64,000 nt of DNA, taken from positions 124,001 to 188,000 of the forward strand of contig CAWAJT010000006.1 of the NCBI GenBank assembly GCA_963782415.1. The letters run 5' to 3'. The notes under the pieces are model-generated. The model was not told the origin of the DNA and ran no database searches. It worked only from the letters and a program-made list of their open reading frames with translations. Position numbers and translations under genes: made by a program. This document shows, piece after piece, positions 1 through 11,669 of this stretch (position 1 is its first letter; each line of letters begins with the position of its first letter). Origin of the DNA: Bog-473 sp963782415. Lineage in GTDB: Bacteria > Actinomycetota > Acidimicrobiia > Acidimicrobiales > RAAP-2.

Positions 1-205
1 CCACCAAGAGATCGCTGCCCTCGACCTGCACCGGCACGGGCAACCGGCCGTGCGTCGAGTCGTAGCGCAGCAGGTGCGCCAGCGTCTCGGGGGAGGTCAG
101 GTCGTTGACGCCGACCACCTCGACATCCGCCCCCGTGGCCAGCACGGCCCGCAGGAAGTTCCGCCCAATGCGCCCGAAGCCGTTGATCCCGACTCGCACC
201 GTCAT
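1..205 (-). CDS. gap: Glyceraldehyde-3-phosphate dehydrogenase, N-terminal part (cut by window edge)
   Basis: Only about the first 68 codons are inside the window. The protein begins MTVRVGINGFGRIGRNFLRA, the NAD-binding Rossmann start of GapA (GxGRIGR). It continues with the VNDLTSPETLAHLLRYDSTHG segment characteristic of the family. The enzyme makes 1,3-bisphosphoglycerate from glyceraldehyde 3-phosphate in central glycolysis. The ATG at 205 is the only sensible start because the conserved glycine loop follows directly. It lies 64 bases after the end of yvcK on the same strand and probably belongs to the uvrC-rapZ-yvcK-gap transcript. In many actinobacteria whiA sits in this gap, but there is no room for it here. 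Confidence 0.95.
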   Translation of the reverse strand, partial: MTVRVGINGFGRIGRNFLRAVLATGADVEVVGVNDLTSPETLAHLLRYDSTHGRLPVPVQVEGSDLLV

Positions 206-269
206 CTCGTCGCTTCCTCTCGCCGTCCTGCTTCGCCAGTCGGCACTGCCAGTCGGCACTGCCAGTCAG

Positions 270-1157
270 CTATGCCAGCAGACCCGATAGCGCCTGCGCC
301 AGTTTGGCCGGGCTGTGCACCAGGGTGTTCTCCCCCGTCAGGGGAATGTCGACCACCGGGACGTCCGTGGCACCAATGCCCATACCCTGGATGCTGTCAC
401 AAAGCACCAGGTCAACCTTGACATTGTGCCGTGCCAGGGCGCCCACATGGTCCGCCACATCGAAACCCTCGGTCTCTGGGACCTCCGGATGCAGGTTGCA
501 GACGTACACGACCTGGGCTTTCGAGGAGGACTTGGCAGAGGCCACCGCCTCGGCGATGCCACCGACCGCCACGGCGGCCAACACGCTGGTGAACAGGGAT
601 CCGGGCCCGATCACGATCTGGTCCGCCTGGGCGATCCGCTCCACCGCCAGGGGCGGGGGCAGGGCGTCGCCGGGCACCAGAGAGACCCGCTGGATGTCCG
701 TCGTGCCCTTGACCGCCACCTGGCCCGCCACGGTGCCGCCGCCGCATTCGGCCTTGAGAACGACCCGTTCCGAGGTCGCCGGGAGCACGTCGCCCCGCGC
801 CCCGAGCAACCGGGCCGCCTCGGCCATCCCGAGCACGAGGTCGCCGGTGGCATCGATGAGCCCGGCCAGAATCAAGTTGCCCAGCGCGTGGCCGGCCAGC
901 TCGCCCTCGTCGTAGCGGCGCTCGAAGGCGTCCGCCAGTGCGGACCCGTCCTCGGCCAACGCCACCAGGCACTTGCGGATGTCGCCGAGGGCCACGACGT
1001 TGAGCAGCTCGCGCAGGCGCCCGCTGCTCCCCCCGTCATCGGCCACCGAGACCACGCCGGTCAACACGCCGGCGTAGCGGCGCGCCGCCTTCAGGGTCAC
1101 CGCGGTGCCGTGCCCGCCGCCGATCGCCACCACCGCCGGGCGCCCGCCCCGGCTCAT
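270..1157 (-). CDS. yvcK: YvcK/CofD-like gluconeogenesis factor
   Basis: 295 residues. The N-terminus VVAIGGGHGTAVTLKAARRY holds the glycine-rich nucleotide/phosphate loop of the CofD-UPF0052 fold. Further family blocks are VSVADDGGSSGRLRE, ALGNLILAGL and IGPGSLFTSVLA. YvcK proteins bind UDP-sugars and are needed for growth on gluconeogenic carbon and for cell-wall homeostasis; this is family knowledge. The ATG at 1157 overlaps the rapZ stop in an ATGA, so the two are translationally coupled. The neighbours rapZ and gap support the assignment. Confidence 0.95.
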   Translation of the reverse strand: MSRGGRPAVVAIGGGHGTAVTLKAARRYAGVLTGVVSVADDGGSSGRLRELLNVVALGDIRKCLVALAEDGSALADAFERRYDEGELAGHALGNLILAGLIDATGDLVLGMAEAARLLGARGDVLPATSERVVLKAECGGGTVAGQVAVKGTTDIQRVSLVPGDALPPPLAVERIAQADQIVIGPGSLFTSVLAAVAVGGIAEAVASAKSSSKAQVVYVCNLHPEVPETEGFDVADHVGALARHNVKVDLVLCDSIQGMGIGATDVPVVDIPLTGENTLVHSPAKLAQALSGLLA

Positions 1158-2017
1158 CGGTCGATGTCCCGGTGGAAGACCGGCACCGGCTCGTCGTGCG
1201 CGCTGAGGCGCGTCGCCAGCTCATGGGCCAGCGTTACCGAGCGGTGCCGCCCGCCGGTGCAGCCCATGGCGATCGTGAGGTACGACTTCCCCTCCCGGGC
1301 GAAGGCCGGGAGGATGCTGGTCAACAGGTCGGCCACCTTGTCGAGGAATTCCTGCGACTCGGGCTGGCTCAGCACGTAGTCGCGCACCGGCTCGTCCATG
1401 CCGCTGAAGGGCCGCAGCTCCTCGACCCAGAACGGATTGGGCAGGAAGCGGCAGTCGAAGACGACGTCGACGTCGAGCGGGATCCCGTGCTTGTAGCCGA
1501 AGGACATGACGGACGTCTGCATATGCGGCGCCTCGTGGTCGCCGAACGCCTCGAGGATGCGCTGGCGGAGCTGGTTCGAGTTCAGCTCACCGGTGTCGAC
1601 GAGGAGGTCGACGCGCTCGCGCACTGGTTGGAGCAACTTGCGCTCGTCGGCGATCGACTCCTCCACCCCGCGCGCCGCCAGGGGGTGGCGCCGGCGGGTG
1701 CCTTCGTAGCGGCGCACCAGCACGTCGTCGGCGGCATCGAGGAAGACGACCCGCACCCGCTTGCGCGTGGCGCGCAACTCGTCGAGCACGGCCGGCAGAT
1801 CCTCGAAGTACTCCGAGCCGGTGTTGCTGCCGCCGCGACCGATTACCAGGGCCACCCGCTCGATCCCGGATCCGGGCCGGTCCACCATCTCGACCATCTT
1901 CATGATGAGACCGGCCGGCAGGTTGTCGATGACGAACCAGCCGATGTCCTCGAGCGCGGCCGCCGCCGTCGAACGCCCGGCGCCGGACATCCCCGTCACC
2001 ACCACGAACTCGCTCAT
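1154..2017 (-). CDS. rapZ: RapZ/YvcJ RNase adapter-family nucleotide-binding protein
   Basis: 287 residues from the ATG at 2017. The open frame runs further upstream, but that part lies inside uvrC and is Arg-rich and unlike the family. The P-loop is GMSGAGRST, with Arg where most P-loops have Lys, as is usual in actinobacterial members. Other blocks are DNLPAGLI, the VFLDAADDVLVRRYEGTRRR segment and the C-terminal AMGCTGGRHRSV motif. In E. coli RapZ guides RNase E to the sRNA GlmZ; in Gram-positives YvcJ hydrolyses nucleotides, and the exact role here is unknown. The start overlaps the uvrC stop (ATGA) and its stop overlaps the yvcK start. Confidence 0.95.
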   Translation of the reverse strand: MSEFVVVTGMSGAGRSTAAAALEDIGWFVIDNLPAGLIMKMVEMVDRPGSGIERVALVIGRGGSNTGSEYFEDLPAVLDELRATRKRVRVVFLDAADDVLVRRYEGTRRRHPLAARGVEESIADERKLLQPVRERVDLLVDTGELNSNQLRQRILEAFGDHEAPHMQTSVMSFGYKHGIPLDVDVVFDCRFLPNPFWVEELRPFSGMDEPVRDYVLSQPESQEFLDKVADLLTSILPAFAREGKSYLTIAMGCTGGRHRSVTLAHELATRLSAHDEPVPVFHRDIDR

Positions 2018-3948
2018 CGTCCTCCAGCCTCGTCCCCGCCGGCGTCGCCCCCTACAGCATGACTCCTGGCGACGCCGCGAGTGCTCCGCACGGGATTGTG
2101 CAGGGACTCGTACACGGCGAGCCCCACGCTGTCGGGCAGCCACGACCGCGACAGCAGCTCCTCCAGCGAGGCGGCCCGCACCGCGTTCACCCCGCCGAGC
2201 TCCTTGACCAGTCTCGCCTTGCGGGCCGGTCCCAGACCCGGGATGTCGTCCAGCCAGCTCCGCGTCATGCGCTTCCCACGGCGTTCTCGGTGGAAGGTGA
2301 TGGCGAAGCGGTGCGCCTCATCGCGTAGCCGCTGGAGCAGGTACAGGGCGTCGGAGCCCCGGCGCAGGCGCACCGGGAACGGCGAGCCCGGCCGGTAGAC
2401 CTCCTCGAACTGCTTGGCCAAGGAAGCCAGTTCGACCTCATCTTCGAGCCCGAGCTGGCGCACCACCCGCTCGGCCACGCCGAGCTGCCCTTTGCCGCCG
2501 TCGACGACGATCAGATTGGGGCGGTAGGCGAAGCGGCGCGGGCGTCGGTCCGCCGGAACCTCGGCCGGCTGCTTCAGGGCGGTGAGCCGCCGCGTCAGCA
2601 CCTCTTCCATGGCGGCATAGTCGTCGTTGCCCGGCACGGACTTGACCTTGAAGCGCCGGTAGTCCGAGCGCTTCGAGAGGCCGTCCTCGAACACGACCAT
2701 GGAGCCCACGTAGTCGGTGCCCTGCAGGTGGCTCATGTCATAACACTCGATGCGCAGCGGGGCCTCGCGCAGCGAGAGCGCCGACTGCAGCTCGGTGAGC
2801 GCCTTCGAGCGGGCGTTGTGATCCGAGGCTCGGCGCAGCCGGTGCCGCGCCAGGTCCTCGCCGGCAGAGCGGGTGACCGTGTCCTGCAGCGCGCGCTTGG
2901 CGCCGCGCTGGGGCACCGCAATGTCGACCGGACCGCCGCGGACGGTGTTGAGCCAGCTCTGCAGCAGCTCGCGATCGGCCGGTTCCTCGGGGACCAAGAG
3001 GCGCCGCGGCACCTCGGCCCCGTCGGCGCCGTACACCTGGGACACGACAAGGGACATGAACTCGGGGCCCGAGAGGTCCTCCACCTTCTCGGCCACGAAG
3101 CCCCGGTGGCCGACCACGCGGCCACGGCGGACGCGGAAGATCTGCACCGATGCCTCCAGGGGGTCCTCGGCCACTCCCACGACGTCGAAGTCCTCGGCCC
3201 GGTCCGACACCATCTGCTGTGACTCTGCCGCCTTGTGGACGGCGACGATCCGGTCCCGCAGGCGGGCCGCCCGCTCGAACTGGAGGTCCTCGCTGGCCTC
3301 GAGCATCTCGGCCTCCAGCCGGGCCAGCACGGGCTCGGTGTCGCCCGAGAGGAACCCCATCAGGTCCTGGACGTAGCCGTCGTAGGCCGCGTGGTCGACG
3401 GCGCCCACGCACGGGCCCGAACAGCGGTCGATGTCGTAGAGCAGGCAGGGACGACCCAAGCGCTCGTGCCGGGTGAACTTGGTGTCCGAGCACGTGCGTA
3501 CGGGAAAGCTGCGGACCAACAGGTCGAGCGTCGAGCGGATGGCGCCGGCGTTGCCGTAGGGCCCGAAGTAGCGCACGCCCTTACGCTTGCGCCCGCGCAC
3601 CACGGCCGGGCGCGGCCATTCCTCGTTGAGCGTCACGGCGAGCCAGGGGTAGCTCTTGTCGTCCTTCAGCCGGACGTTGTAGCGGGGCAGGTGCGCCTGG
3701 ATCAGCGAGTGCTCGAGAATGAGGGCATCGACCTCGCTGTCGACCACAACCCATTCCACATGGTCGGCCTGGGCCACCATCTGTGCCGTGCGGGGCATGA
3801 GCTTGGCCGAGTCCTGCCAGTAGTTGGGCAGGCGGTGACGGAGGGACTTGGCCTTCCCCACGTAGAGGACCCGGCCCTCGGCGTCGTAGAACTGGTAGGA
3901 CCCCGGGGCGTCCGGGATGGAGCCTGTGGGCGGCCGGTACTGCATCAT
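2014..3948 (-). CDS. uvrC: Excinuclease ABC subunit C
   Basis: 644 residues from tandem ATG codons at 3948/3945; the longer upstream frame is Cys/Arg-rich and not family-like. Domain order: GIY-YIG nuclease at about residues 10-90 (PGSYQFYDAEG, LYVGKAKSLR), a Cys-rich loop (CLLYDIDRCSGPC), a UVR motif near 200 (LQFERAARLRDRI), an RNase H-like endonuclease domain (RIECYDMSHLQG, VVDGGKGQL) and C-terminal helix-hairpin-helix motifs (IPGLGPARKARLVKELGG). UvrC makes both incisions around DNA lesions after UvrA/UvrB loading. It is the first gene of the minus-strand operon, and nadA diverges upstream. Confidence 0.97.
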   Translation of the reverse strand: MMQYRPPTGSIPDAPGSYQFYDAEGRVLYVGKAKSLRHRLPNYWQDSAKLMPRTAQMVAQADHVEWVVVDSEVDALILEHSLIQAHLPRYNVRLKDDKSYPWLAVTLNEEWPRPAVVRGRKRKGVRYFGPYGNAGAIRSTLDLLVRSFPVRTCSDTKFTRHERLGRPCLLYDIDRCSGPCVGAVDHAAYDGYVQDLMGFLSGDTEPVLARLEAEMLEASEDLQFERAARLRDRIVAVHKAAESQQMVSDRAEDFDVVGVAEDPLEASVQIFRVRRGRVVGHRGFVAEKVEDLSGPEFMSLVVSQVYGADGAEVPRRLLVPEEPADRELLQSWLNTVRGGPVDIAVPQRGAKRALQDTVTRSAGEDLARHRLRRASDHNARSKALTELQSALSLREAPLRIECYDMSHLQGTDYVGSMVVFEDGLSKRSDYRRFKVKSVPGNDDYAAMEEVLTRRLTALKQPAEVPADRRPRRFAYRPNLIVVDGGKGQLGVAERVVRQLGLEDEVELASLAKQFEEVYRPGSPFPVRLRRGSDALYLLQRLRDEAHRFAITFHRERRGKRMTRSWLDDIPGLGPARKARLVKELGGVNAVRAASLEELLSRSWLPDSVGLAVYESLHNPVRSTRGVARSHAVGGDAGGDEAGGR

Positions 3949-4121
3949 GTCCACTCTCGCGCAGGGTTGGTCGCGGGCGGAACGGATCCAGGCGTTACAC
4001 TGGGCGCGCCGGCCTGGTTTCCGGCATACAACCTCGCATCGAGGCCGACATACCCGCGGATGGGCGACCAGGCTGTCCCCGCCGGCCATATCGATGCACT
4101 CCCGACAAGGGGGCAGACCAC

Positions 4122-5222
4122 ATGCTCAGGCTTCAGATGCCACTTCCGGAGCGGTACACGTCCGCGCACCAGGACGAGCTGGCCGCCATGATCGGCGCCG
4201 CCAAGTCCACGCTCGGCACCCGGCTGTTCATCCTCGGCCACCACTACCAGCGCGACGAGGTCATGCGTTGGGCCGACGCCCGGGGCGACTCTTTCGGACT
4301 CTCCCGGATCGCCGCCGGCCAGGCGGAGGCCGAATTCATCGTCTTCTGCGGCGTCCACTTCATGGCGGAATCGGCGGACATCCTCACCGGAGACCACCAG
4401 CAGGTGATCCTGCCCGACCTCAACGCCGGATGCTCCATGGCCGACATGGCGGACATCGACCAGGTGGAGGAGGCCTGGGACGAGTTGGCCCGGGTCGTCG
4501 ACGTGGACCGGCTCATCCCGGTCACCTACATGAACTCGGCCGCATCCCTCAAGGCCTTCGTCGGCCGCCATGGTGGGGCGGTCTGCACCTCGTCCAATGC
4601 CCGCGCCGTGCTCACGTGGGCGCTCGAGGCAGGTCGGGGTGACCGCGTCCTGTTCTTCCCGGACCAGCATCTTGGGCGCAACACTGGCTTCGAGCTCGGC
4701 TACGGCCCGGACGACATGCGCGTGTGGAATCCGCGCCAGGCCCTTGGAGGCAACAGCGAGCGCGACGTCAAGGAGTCGACGCTCCTGCTGTGGAAGGGAC
4801 ACTGCTCGGTGCACCAGCGGTTCCGGCCCGCGCACGTGGAGGCCTTCCGCGCCGAGCACCCCGACGGGATTGTGATGGTCCACCCGGAGTGCGCACACGA
4901 CGTGGCCGAGCTGGGCGACGTCGTCGGCTCGACCGACGCCATCATCAAGGCCGTGGCGGCCGCGCCGTCGGGCTCCGTCATCGGCGTCGCCACTGAGATC
5001 CACTTGGTGAACCGGCTCAACAACGAATCGCCGGACAAGACCGTGATCTGTCTCGACCCGCTGGTGTGCCCCTGCTCGACCATGTCGCGCATCGATCCCC
5101 AGCATCTCGCCTGGGTGCTGGAGGGCCTCGTCGACGGGGAGGTGCGGAATCGTGTCGTCGTCGACCCCGAGACGACCGAGTGGGCCAGGGTGGCCCTCGA
5201 GCGGATGTTGGCGATCACCTGA
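4122..5222 (+). CDS. nadA: Quinolinate synthase A
   Basis: 366 residues. NadA condenses iminoaspartate with dihydroxyacetone phosphate to quinolinate in de novo NAD synthesis, using a [4Fe-4S] cluster. Family blocks seen are ILGHHYQRDEV, FCGVHFMAESADIL, LPDLNAGCSMADM, TYMNSAASLKAF and FFPDQHLGRNT. Cysteines in AGCSMAD, VHPEC and CPCSTM are the probable cluster ligands. The start at 4122 is preceded by a purine-rich AAGGGGGCAG at workable spacing. It diverges from uvrC. No nadB or nadC is visible nearby, so the gene stands apart from the rest of its pathway. Confidence 0.96.
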   Translation: MLRLQMPLPERYTSAHQDELAAMIGAAKSTLGTRLFILGHHYQRDEVMRWADARGDSFGLSRIAAGQAEAEFIVFCGVHFMAESADILTGDHQQVILPDLNAGCSMADMADIDQVEEAWDELARVVDVDRLIPVTYMNSAASLKAFVGRHGGAVCTSSNARAVLTWALEAGRGDRVLFFPDQHLGRNTGFELGYGPDDMRVWNPRQALGGNSERDVKESTLLLWKGHCSVHQRFRPAHVEAFRAEHPDGIVMVHPECAHDVAELGDVVGSTDAIIKAVAAAPSGSVIGVATEIHLVNRLNNESPDKTVICLDPLVCPCSTMSRIDPQHLAWVLEGLVDGEVRNRVVVDPETTEWARVALERMLAIT

Positions 5223-5469
5223 GTCGGGCGCCACTGCCCGAGGCGGGGGTGCCCGCGGCGGGTTCGTTCGTGTCTGGAGCCGTTGTTCGCTCCTTCGAGG
5301 TTGGTGCGGGGAACGTTTCCTGACGTTTCGGTGCAGGGCGTTTCATCGCACTTCCTTCAGCGTCTGGCGAGCGCTGACGCGCCGGTAGGGTCCCCCGAAA
5401 GTCCGGTTTGTCGGTCGGTCCGCTTGTCTGTGTGTCGGTCTGTCTGTCGAGAAGAGAAGAGGCCTCGTT

Positions 5470-6234
5470 GTGAGCGACTTCCCCGCCTCACCCGTCCCGG
5501 TCAACCACGTCCAGCCGGTTCCTCGCCGCATTCGAGCCTTCCTCGCCGGCGCGGTCGTCGTCGACACGACCAACGCGCGGTACGTGTGGGAGAACACCTC
5601 GTATCCGCAGTACTACATCCCTTTGTCCGATGTGCGGGCTGATGTGCTGATCGACGAGAACCAAGAAATCGAGACATCGCGGGGCGACGCTCGGCGCTAC
5701 GGCGTGCGGATGGGCGACAACGACCGCCCGAGTGCGGCCTCTGTGCTCTCGGCCGCCGAGGTCGAGGGCCTCGACGACACCGTCCGGTTTTCCTGGTCGG
5801 CTTTTGATTCCTGGTTCGAAGAGGACGAACAGGTCTTCGTACACCCTCGCAGCCCCTACACCCGCGTCGACGCGCTGCGCTCGAGTCGCCATCTGCGCGT
5901 TGAGTCCAAGGGGGTCGTCTTGGCTGAGACCCGTTCGCCCGTCTTGTGCTTCGAGACCGGACTGCCGACGCGCTATTACGTCCAACGAACCGACGTCAAT
6001 TTCTCCCACCTGGTGCCGTCCGATACCGAGACGTCGTGCCCTTACAAGGGCACGACGAGCGGTTACTGGTCGGCCAACGTCGACCGGCGGATCCACCCCG
6101 ACACTGCCTGGTCCTACGACTTCCCCACACGGGAGCTCCTTCCGATCGCCGGTCTCATCGCCTTCTACAACGAGAAGAGCGATCTCTTCTTGGATGGCGA
6201 ATTGCTCGACCGGCCGTACACGCGCTTGTCGTGA
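5470..6234 (+). CDS. DUF427 domain protein (two tandem domains)
   Basis: 254 residues from a GTG at 5470, preceded by GAGAAGAGAAGAGG. Two copies of the DUF427 fold are readable. The first (about 20-120) holds ARYVWENTSYPQYYIPLSDV. The second (about 130-245) holds PVLCFETGLPTRYYV, CPYKGTTSGYWSAN and GLIAFYNEKSDLFLDGE. DUF427 proteins are small beta-rich cytoplasmic proteins of unknown biochemical role, common in actinobacteria. It stands alone between nadA and a convergent HNH gene. The 247 bases upstream hold no gene, only a GTCGGTC/TGTCTG-rich stretch near 5405-5450. Confidence 0.85.
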   Translation: MSDFPASPVPVNHVQPVPRRIRAFLAGAVVVDTTNARYVWENTSYPQYYIPLSDVRADVLIDENQEIETSRGDARRYGVRMGDNDRPSAASVLSAAEVEGLDDTVRFSWSAFDSWFEEDEQVFVHPRSPYTRVDALRSSRHLRVESKGVVLAETRSPVLCFETGLPTRYYVQRTDVNFSHLVPSDTETSCPYKGTTSGYWSANVDRRIHPDTAWSYDFPTRELLPIAGLIAFYNEKSDLFLDGELLDRPYTRLS

Positions 6235-6285
6235 GGAGGCGCCCACCTTCGGCGGCGAAACCAGAGGCGCGCGACAGTACCCGAT

Positions 6286-6357
6286 CCGTCTGACCCGTCT
6301 GACCCGTCTGACCCGTCTGACCCGTCTGACCCGTCTGACCCGTCTGACCCGCCTGTC
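6286..6357. repeat. 9-bp tandem repeat, seven perfect copies plus one degenerate
   Basis: The unit CCGTCTGAC occurs seven times without change from 6286 to 6348, followed by CCGCCTGTC at 6349-6357. The array lies in the 192-bp gap between two convergent genes (DUF427 protein and HNH nuclease). The unit length is a multiple of three and the array is open in several frames, but no credible gene covers it. It is a likely variable-number locus. There is no spacer structure, so it is not a CRISPR. Confidence 0.9.
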
Positions 6358-6426
6358 GTCACGGTGCCGGCGCTTGTCGCCGGTCACGTACGGGGGGCCA
6401 TGGCGAGTGGGCCGGGGCGGCCGCCC

Positions 6427-7599
6427 TCAGGCCGCAGTCGGTGGGGGTCGCTGGCGCTGCTCGCCTTTGGCCTCGCGCTGGTTGCGCAGGCGGTTGTGGA
6501 ACCCACAGAGGAGCCGTCCGTTTTCCTGGGTGGTCAACCCGCCCTCGGCATACGTCTCGATGTGATCGACCTGGCAGCTCTCGGCCGGCTCGTAGCAGTG
6601 GGGGTGGGTGCAGATCCGATCACGCAGCTCAATGGCGCGCCTTGTCCCCCCGGTGAAGAGTCGGGCCCGCACGCTGACATCGATGCGGTTGGAAAGACTG
6701 AAGATGGCCCGCTCGAAATAGGCCGAGTCCATCCAGGGTGAGAGCGCCGACGGGTGGAGCACCGTCCCGTTCTCGAGCTCGCAGATGCGACCGTGGATCG
6801 TTTCGTAGCCGACGAAGACGCTGAAGAGCGGGGCGGGGCGGATGCCGTCGGCCGGGGCGCTGCGGCTGCGCGTGGCCATCTCGACGAGAGCGTCGGCCCG
6901 ACGCTGGGCCGAGGTCCGGGCCAGCTCGTCGATCCGCCCCACTCGCCCCAGGCGCTCTTTGGCCTCGGCACAGTCGGCCTCGAAGAGGTCGTGCTCCAAG
7001 CGGTTGAGCTCGTTGGACACGATCGATCCCGAGACCGGGTCCAGGGTCATCTGGCCCAACCACATTCCCGAGTAGCTGGACTCCAAGAACACGTTGCGGG
7101 CGTTCTTCTTCTCCTCTTCGGAGGCCTCGGCCCCGTCGGGGTCGGCGAGCTGCTTCCAATAGGCCAAGGCACGGGAGAAGTCCTCGAAACCTAGCTCCTT
7201 GGCCTGGGCCACCAGCATCCCCTCGTCCCGGGCCATGGAGCCTTCTGTGCGGTGACGTCGGGCCGAGGACAACGCCTGGGCCACCTCGGTTCCGATGGAC
7301 CCCTCGCGCCACGCCTCGGCACACTGGGGCAGATGGCGCAGCGAGCGTCCGAGACGAACACGGCGCTTGGCCGCCGCTCTCGGTACCCGACAGCGGGTGG
7401 CAATCCACGAGGCCGCCGTCTTTGCCCCGTCTGCCGCCCACTCCTCCCCCAACTCGAAGGCTGCGGTCGCCTCGGTGACGAACGACTCGAGACGCGAGAG
7501 CAGGAGGTGTAGCTCTTCGATGGAGGCGCCGTCGCCATAGTTCCGCGCATCGGAAGCCATCAGCGCATCGAGTGCTTCGGCGAACTCCTTCAACTCCAT
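6427..7599 (-). CDS. DUF222 / 13E12-repeat protein with C-terminal HNH endonuclease domain
   Basis: 390 residues. The N-terminal two thirds match the helical DUF222 (REP13E12) architecture (AASWIATRCRVPRAAAKRRV, LPQCAEAWREGSIG, EMATRSRSAP). The C-terminus has an HNH motif: CTHPHCYEPAESCQVDHIE, then GGLTTQENGRLLCGFHN. His in VDHIE and the N/H of GFHNRLR are the expected metal/catalytic positions, and two Cys pairs can bind zinc. Such genes are multicopy in many actinobacteria and are suspected to be mobile or recombination-linked. No intein, intron or terminal repeat is seen around this one. The target is unknown. Confidence 0.88.
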   Translation of the reverse strand: MELKEFAEALDALMASDARNYGDGASIEELHLLLSRLESFVTEATAAFELGEEWAADGAKTAASWIATRCRVPRAAAKRRVRLGRSLRHLPQCAEAWREGSIGTEVAQALSSARRHRTEGSMARDEGMLVAQAKELGFEDFSRALAYWKQLADPDGAEASEEEKKNARNVFLESSYSGMWLGQMTLDPVSGSIVSNELNRLEHDLFEADCAEAKERLGRVGRIDELARTSAQRRADALVEMATRSRSAPADGIRPAPLFSVFVGYETIHGRICELENGTVLHPSALSPWMDSAYFERAIFSLSNRIDVSVRARLFTGGTRRAIELRDRICTHPHCYEPAESCQVDHIETYAEGGLTTQENGRLLCGFHNRLRNQREAKGEQRQRPPPTAA

Positions 7600-7857
7600 G
7601 GCTTCGATGCAAGCACGGCGTTGTCACACATTCTTGCGCAGCGGAACGACGCGAACATGCACGGACATCACACAAATCAGCGCGACCGTTCTTTAGGGGG
7701 ACCGTTTCGCCCATAGCGCAGCGAAGGATCGTCCCATCATTGCAACGTATGCCGAACGCCATACCCGCGGCTGTCTCGCCGTCTCGCTCCATCTGGGCGT
7801 CGTCGCTCTGGCTGCGGCGGACTCAGCGTGTCGAGGGACACCACGGCGGTACCAGGA

Positions 7858-8330
7858 ACGCAATCGGCAATATCAGCGCGACGTGGGAACTCGTGCTCGT
7901 GCCGTTCCTCGTTGCAGCGGTTCTGCGTTCACGCCCGGGTGATCCTCACCGGCACCATCGTCGGAGCGCTGTCGACCGCACTCGCGCTTGGCGCCTCTGC
8001 ACTCGTGGGAACGGGCCTGGCGCCGGGCCACGGAAGTCCCACCGCACCCGCGATGGAGATGTTCGGCAACCGCTGGCCGCTCCTTGGCCTGGGCGGCGGC
8101 GCCGCACTCGGCGCAGTGGGGCACACCTTGCGGCCGGGATCGTTGGAATGTTGTTGTCGCGGTCCCTGCATCATTACTGGTGATGGAACCCTTGGCGCGG
8201 CTGGTCCGGGCGTTCACTCGACATGAAGGCCCTGGCACACTTCTTCCCAGTCCGACGGTGTGGGGGGTCGAGATCGGGTCCGGATGCCTGGTCGTGCCGG
8301 CGTACTCCCTCTTGAAGAGCCGTAGACCTA
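7858..8330 (+). pseudogene. Possible decayed small membrane-protein gene in three frames
   Basis: The 790 bases between the HNH gene and the next small ORF hold no intact gene. Three consecutive segments read like one membrane protein if two frame changes are allowed. These are ISATWELVLVPFLVAAVLRS (about 7870-7935), then VILTGTIVGALSTALALGAS to LGAVGHTL (about 7940-8130), then WNVVVAVPASLLVMEPLARL to AYSLLKSRR (about 8140-8325). The order of helices loosely recalls DUF6518-type proteins, but this is a weak resemblance. There is no convincing start. It is either a pseudogene or a gene broken by sequence indels. Confidence 0.35.
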
Positions 8331-8390
8331 CACACCGCCGCGGTTTAGGTCGAGCGGGACGCACACGCGCACGACCTACCCGCGCACGAC

Positions 8391-8696
8391 TTAGACGCGC
8401 ACGAGGACGAGCGCCAGATTGGGAAAGACGAAGGACGCGAGAAAGATCGGCAGGAACCGCTTCCCGGTGCATCGGTACACGACGACCTCTCCCTCCGCGG
8501 CGTCGAACGACTGTGTCTTGCTCGACTTCCTGCCGTCGCGGATCTGGATCGTGTGACGTCCAGCCACAAGCGGGATCTCGACCGTGTCGTTCATCTCGAC
8601 CGACCCGAGACGCTCGCCGTCGACCAGCACATCGAAGGCGCCTCGGCGGACCTCCGCCCCGATCGCCTTGTGCGTCACCTTCAGCGTTGCCGACAC
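8391..8696 (-). CDS. Small hypothetical protein with C-terminal hydrophobic tail
   Basis: 101 residues from a GTG at 8696, only 8 bases after the uvrA stop on the same strand, so probably co-transcribed with it. The body looks all-beta (FDVLVDGERLGSVEMNDTVE, GRHTIQIRDGRKSSK), resembling a PEGA-like or carbohydrate-binding-like sandwich. It is followed by a basic stretch and a hydrophobic end (FLPIFLASFVFPNLALVLVR), which could anchor it in the membrane. I do not recognise a named family, and no function can be assigned. Confidence 0.6.
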   Translation of the reverse strand: MSATLKVTHKAIGAEVRRGAFDVLVDGERLGSVEMNDTVEIPLVAGRHTIQIRDGRKSSKTQSFDAAEGEVVVYRCTGKRFLPIFLASFVFPNLALVLVRV

Positions 8697-8704
8697 TGCT
8701 GCCG

Positions 8705-11644
<2,940 letters not shown>

Positions 11645-11669
11645 CGTTGGAGGATACCGGTGCGGTGTG

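Noticed and set aside
5225..5240. Terminator hairpin after nadA
   Set aside because: CGGGC/GCCCG is only a 5-bp stem with no T run; such stems are frequent by chance at this GC content.
6286..6357. CRISPR array
   Set aside because: Units are 9 bp with no spacers and there are no cas genes.
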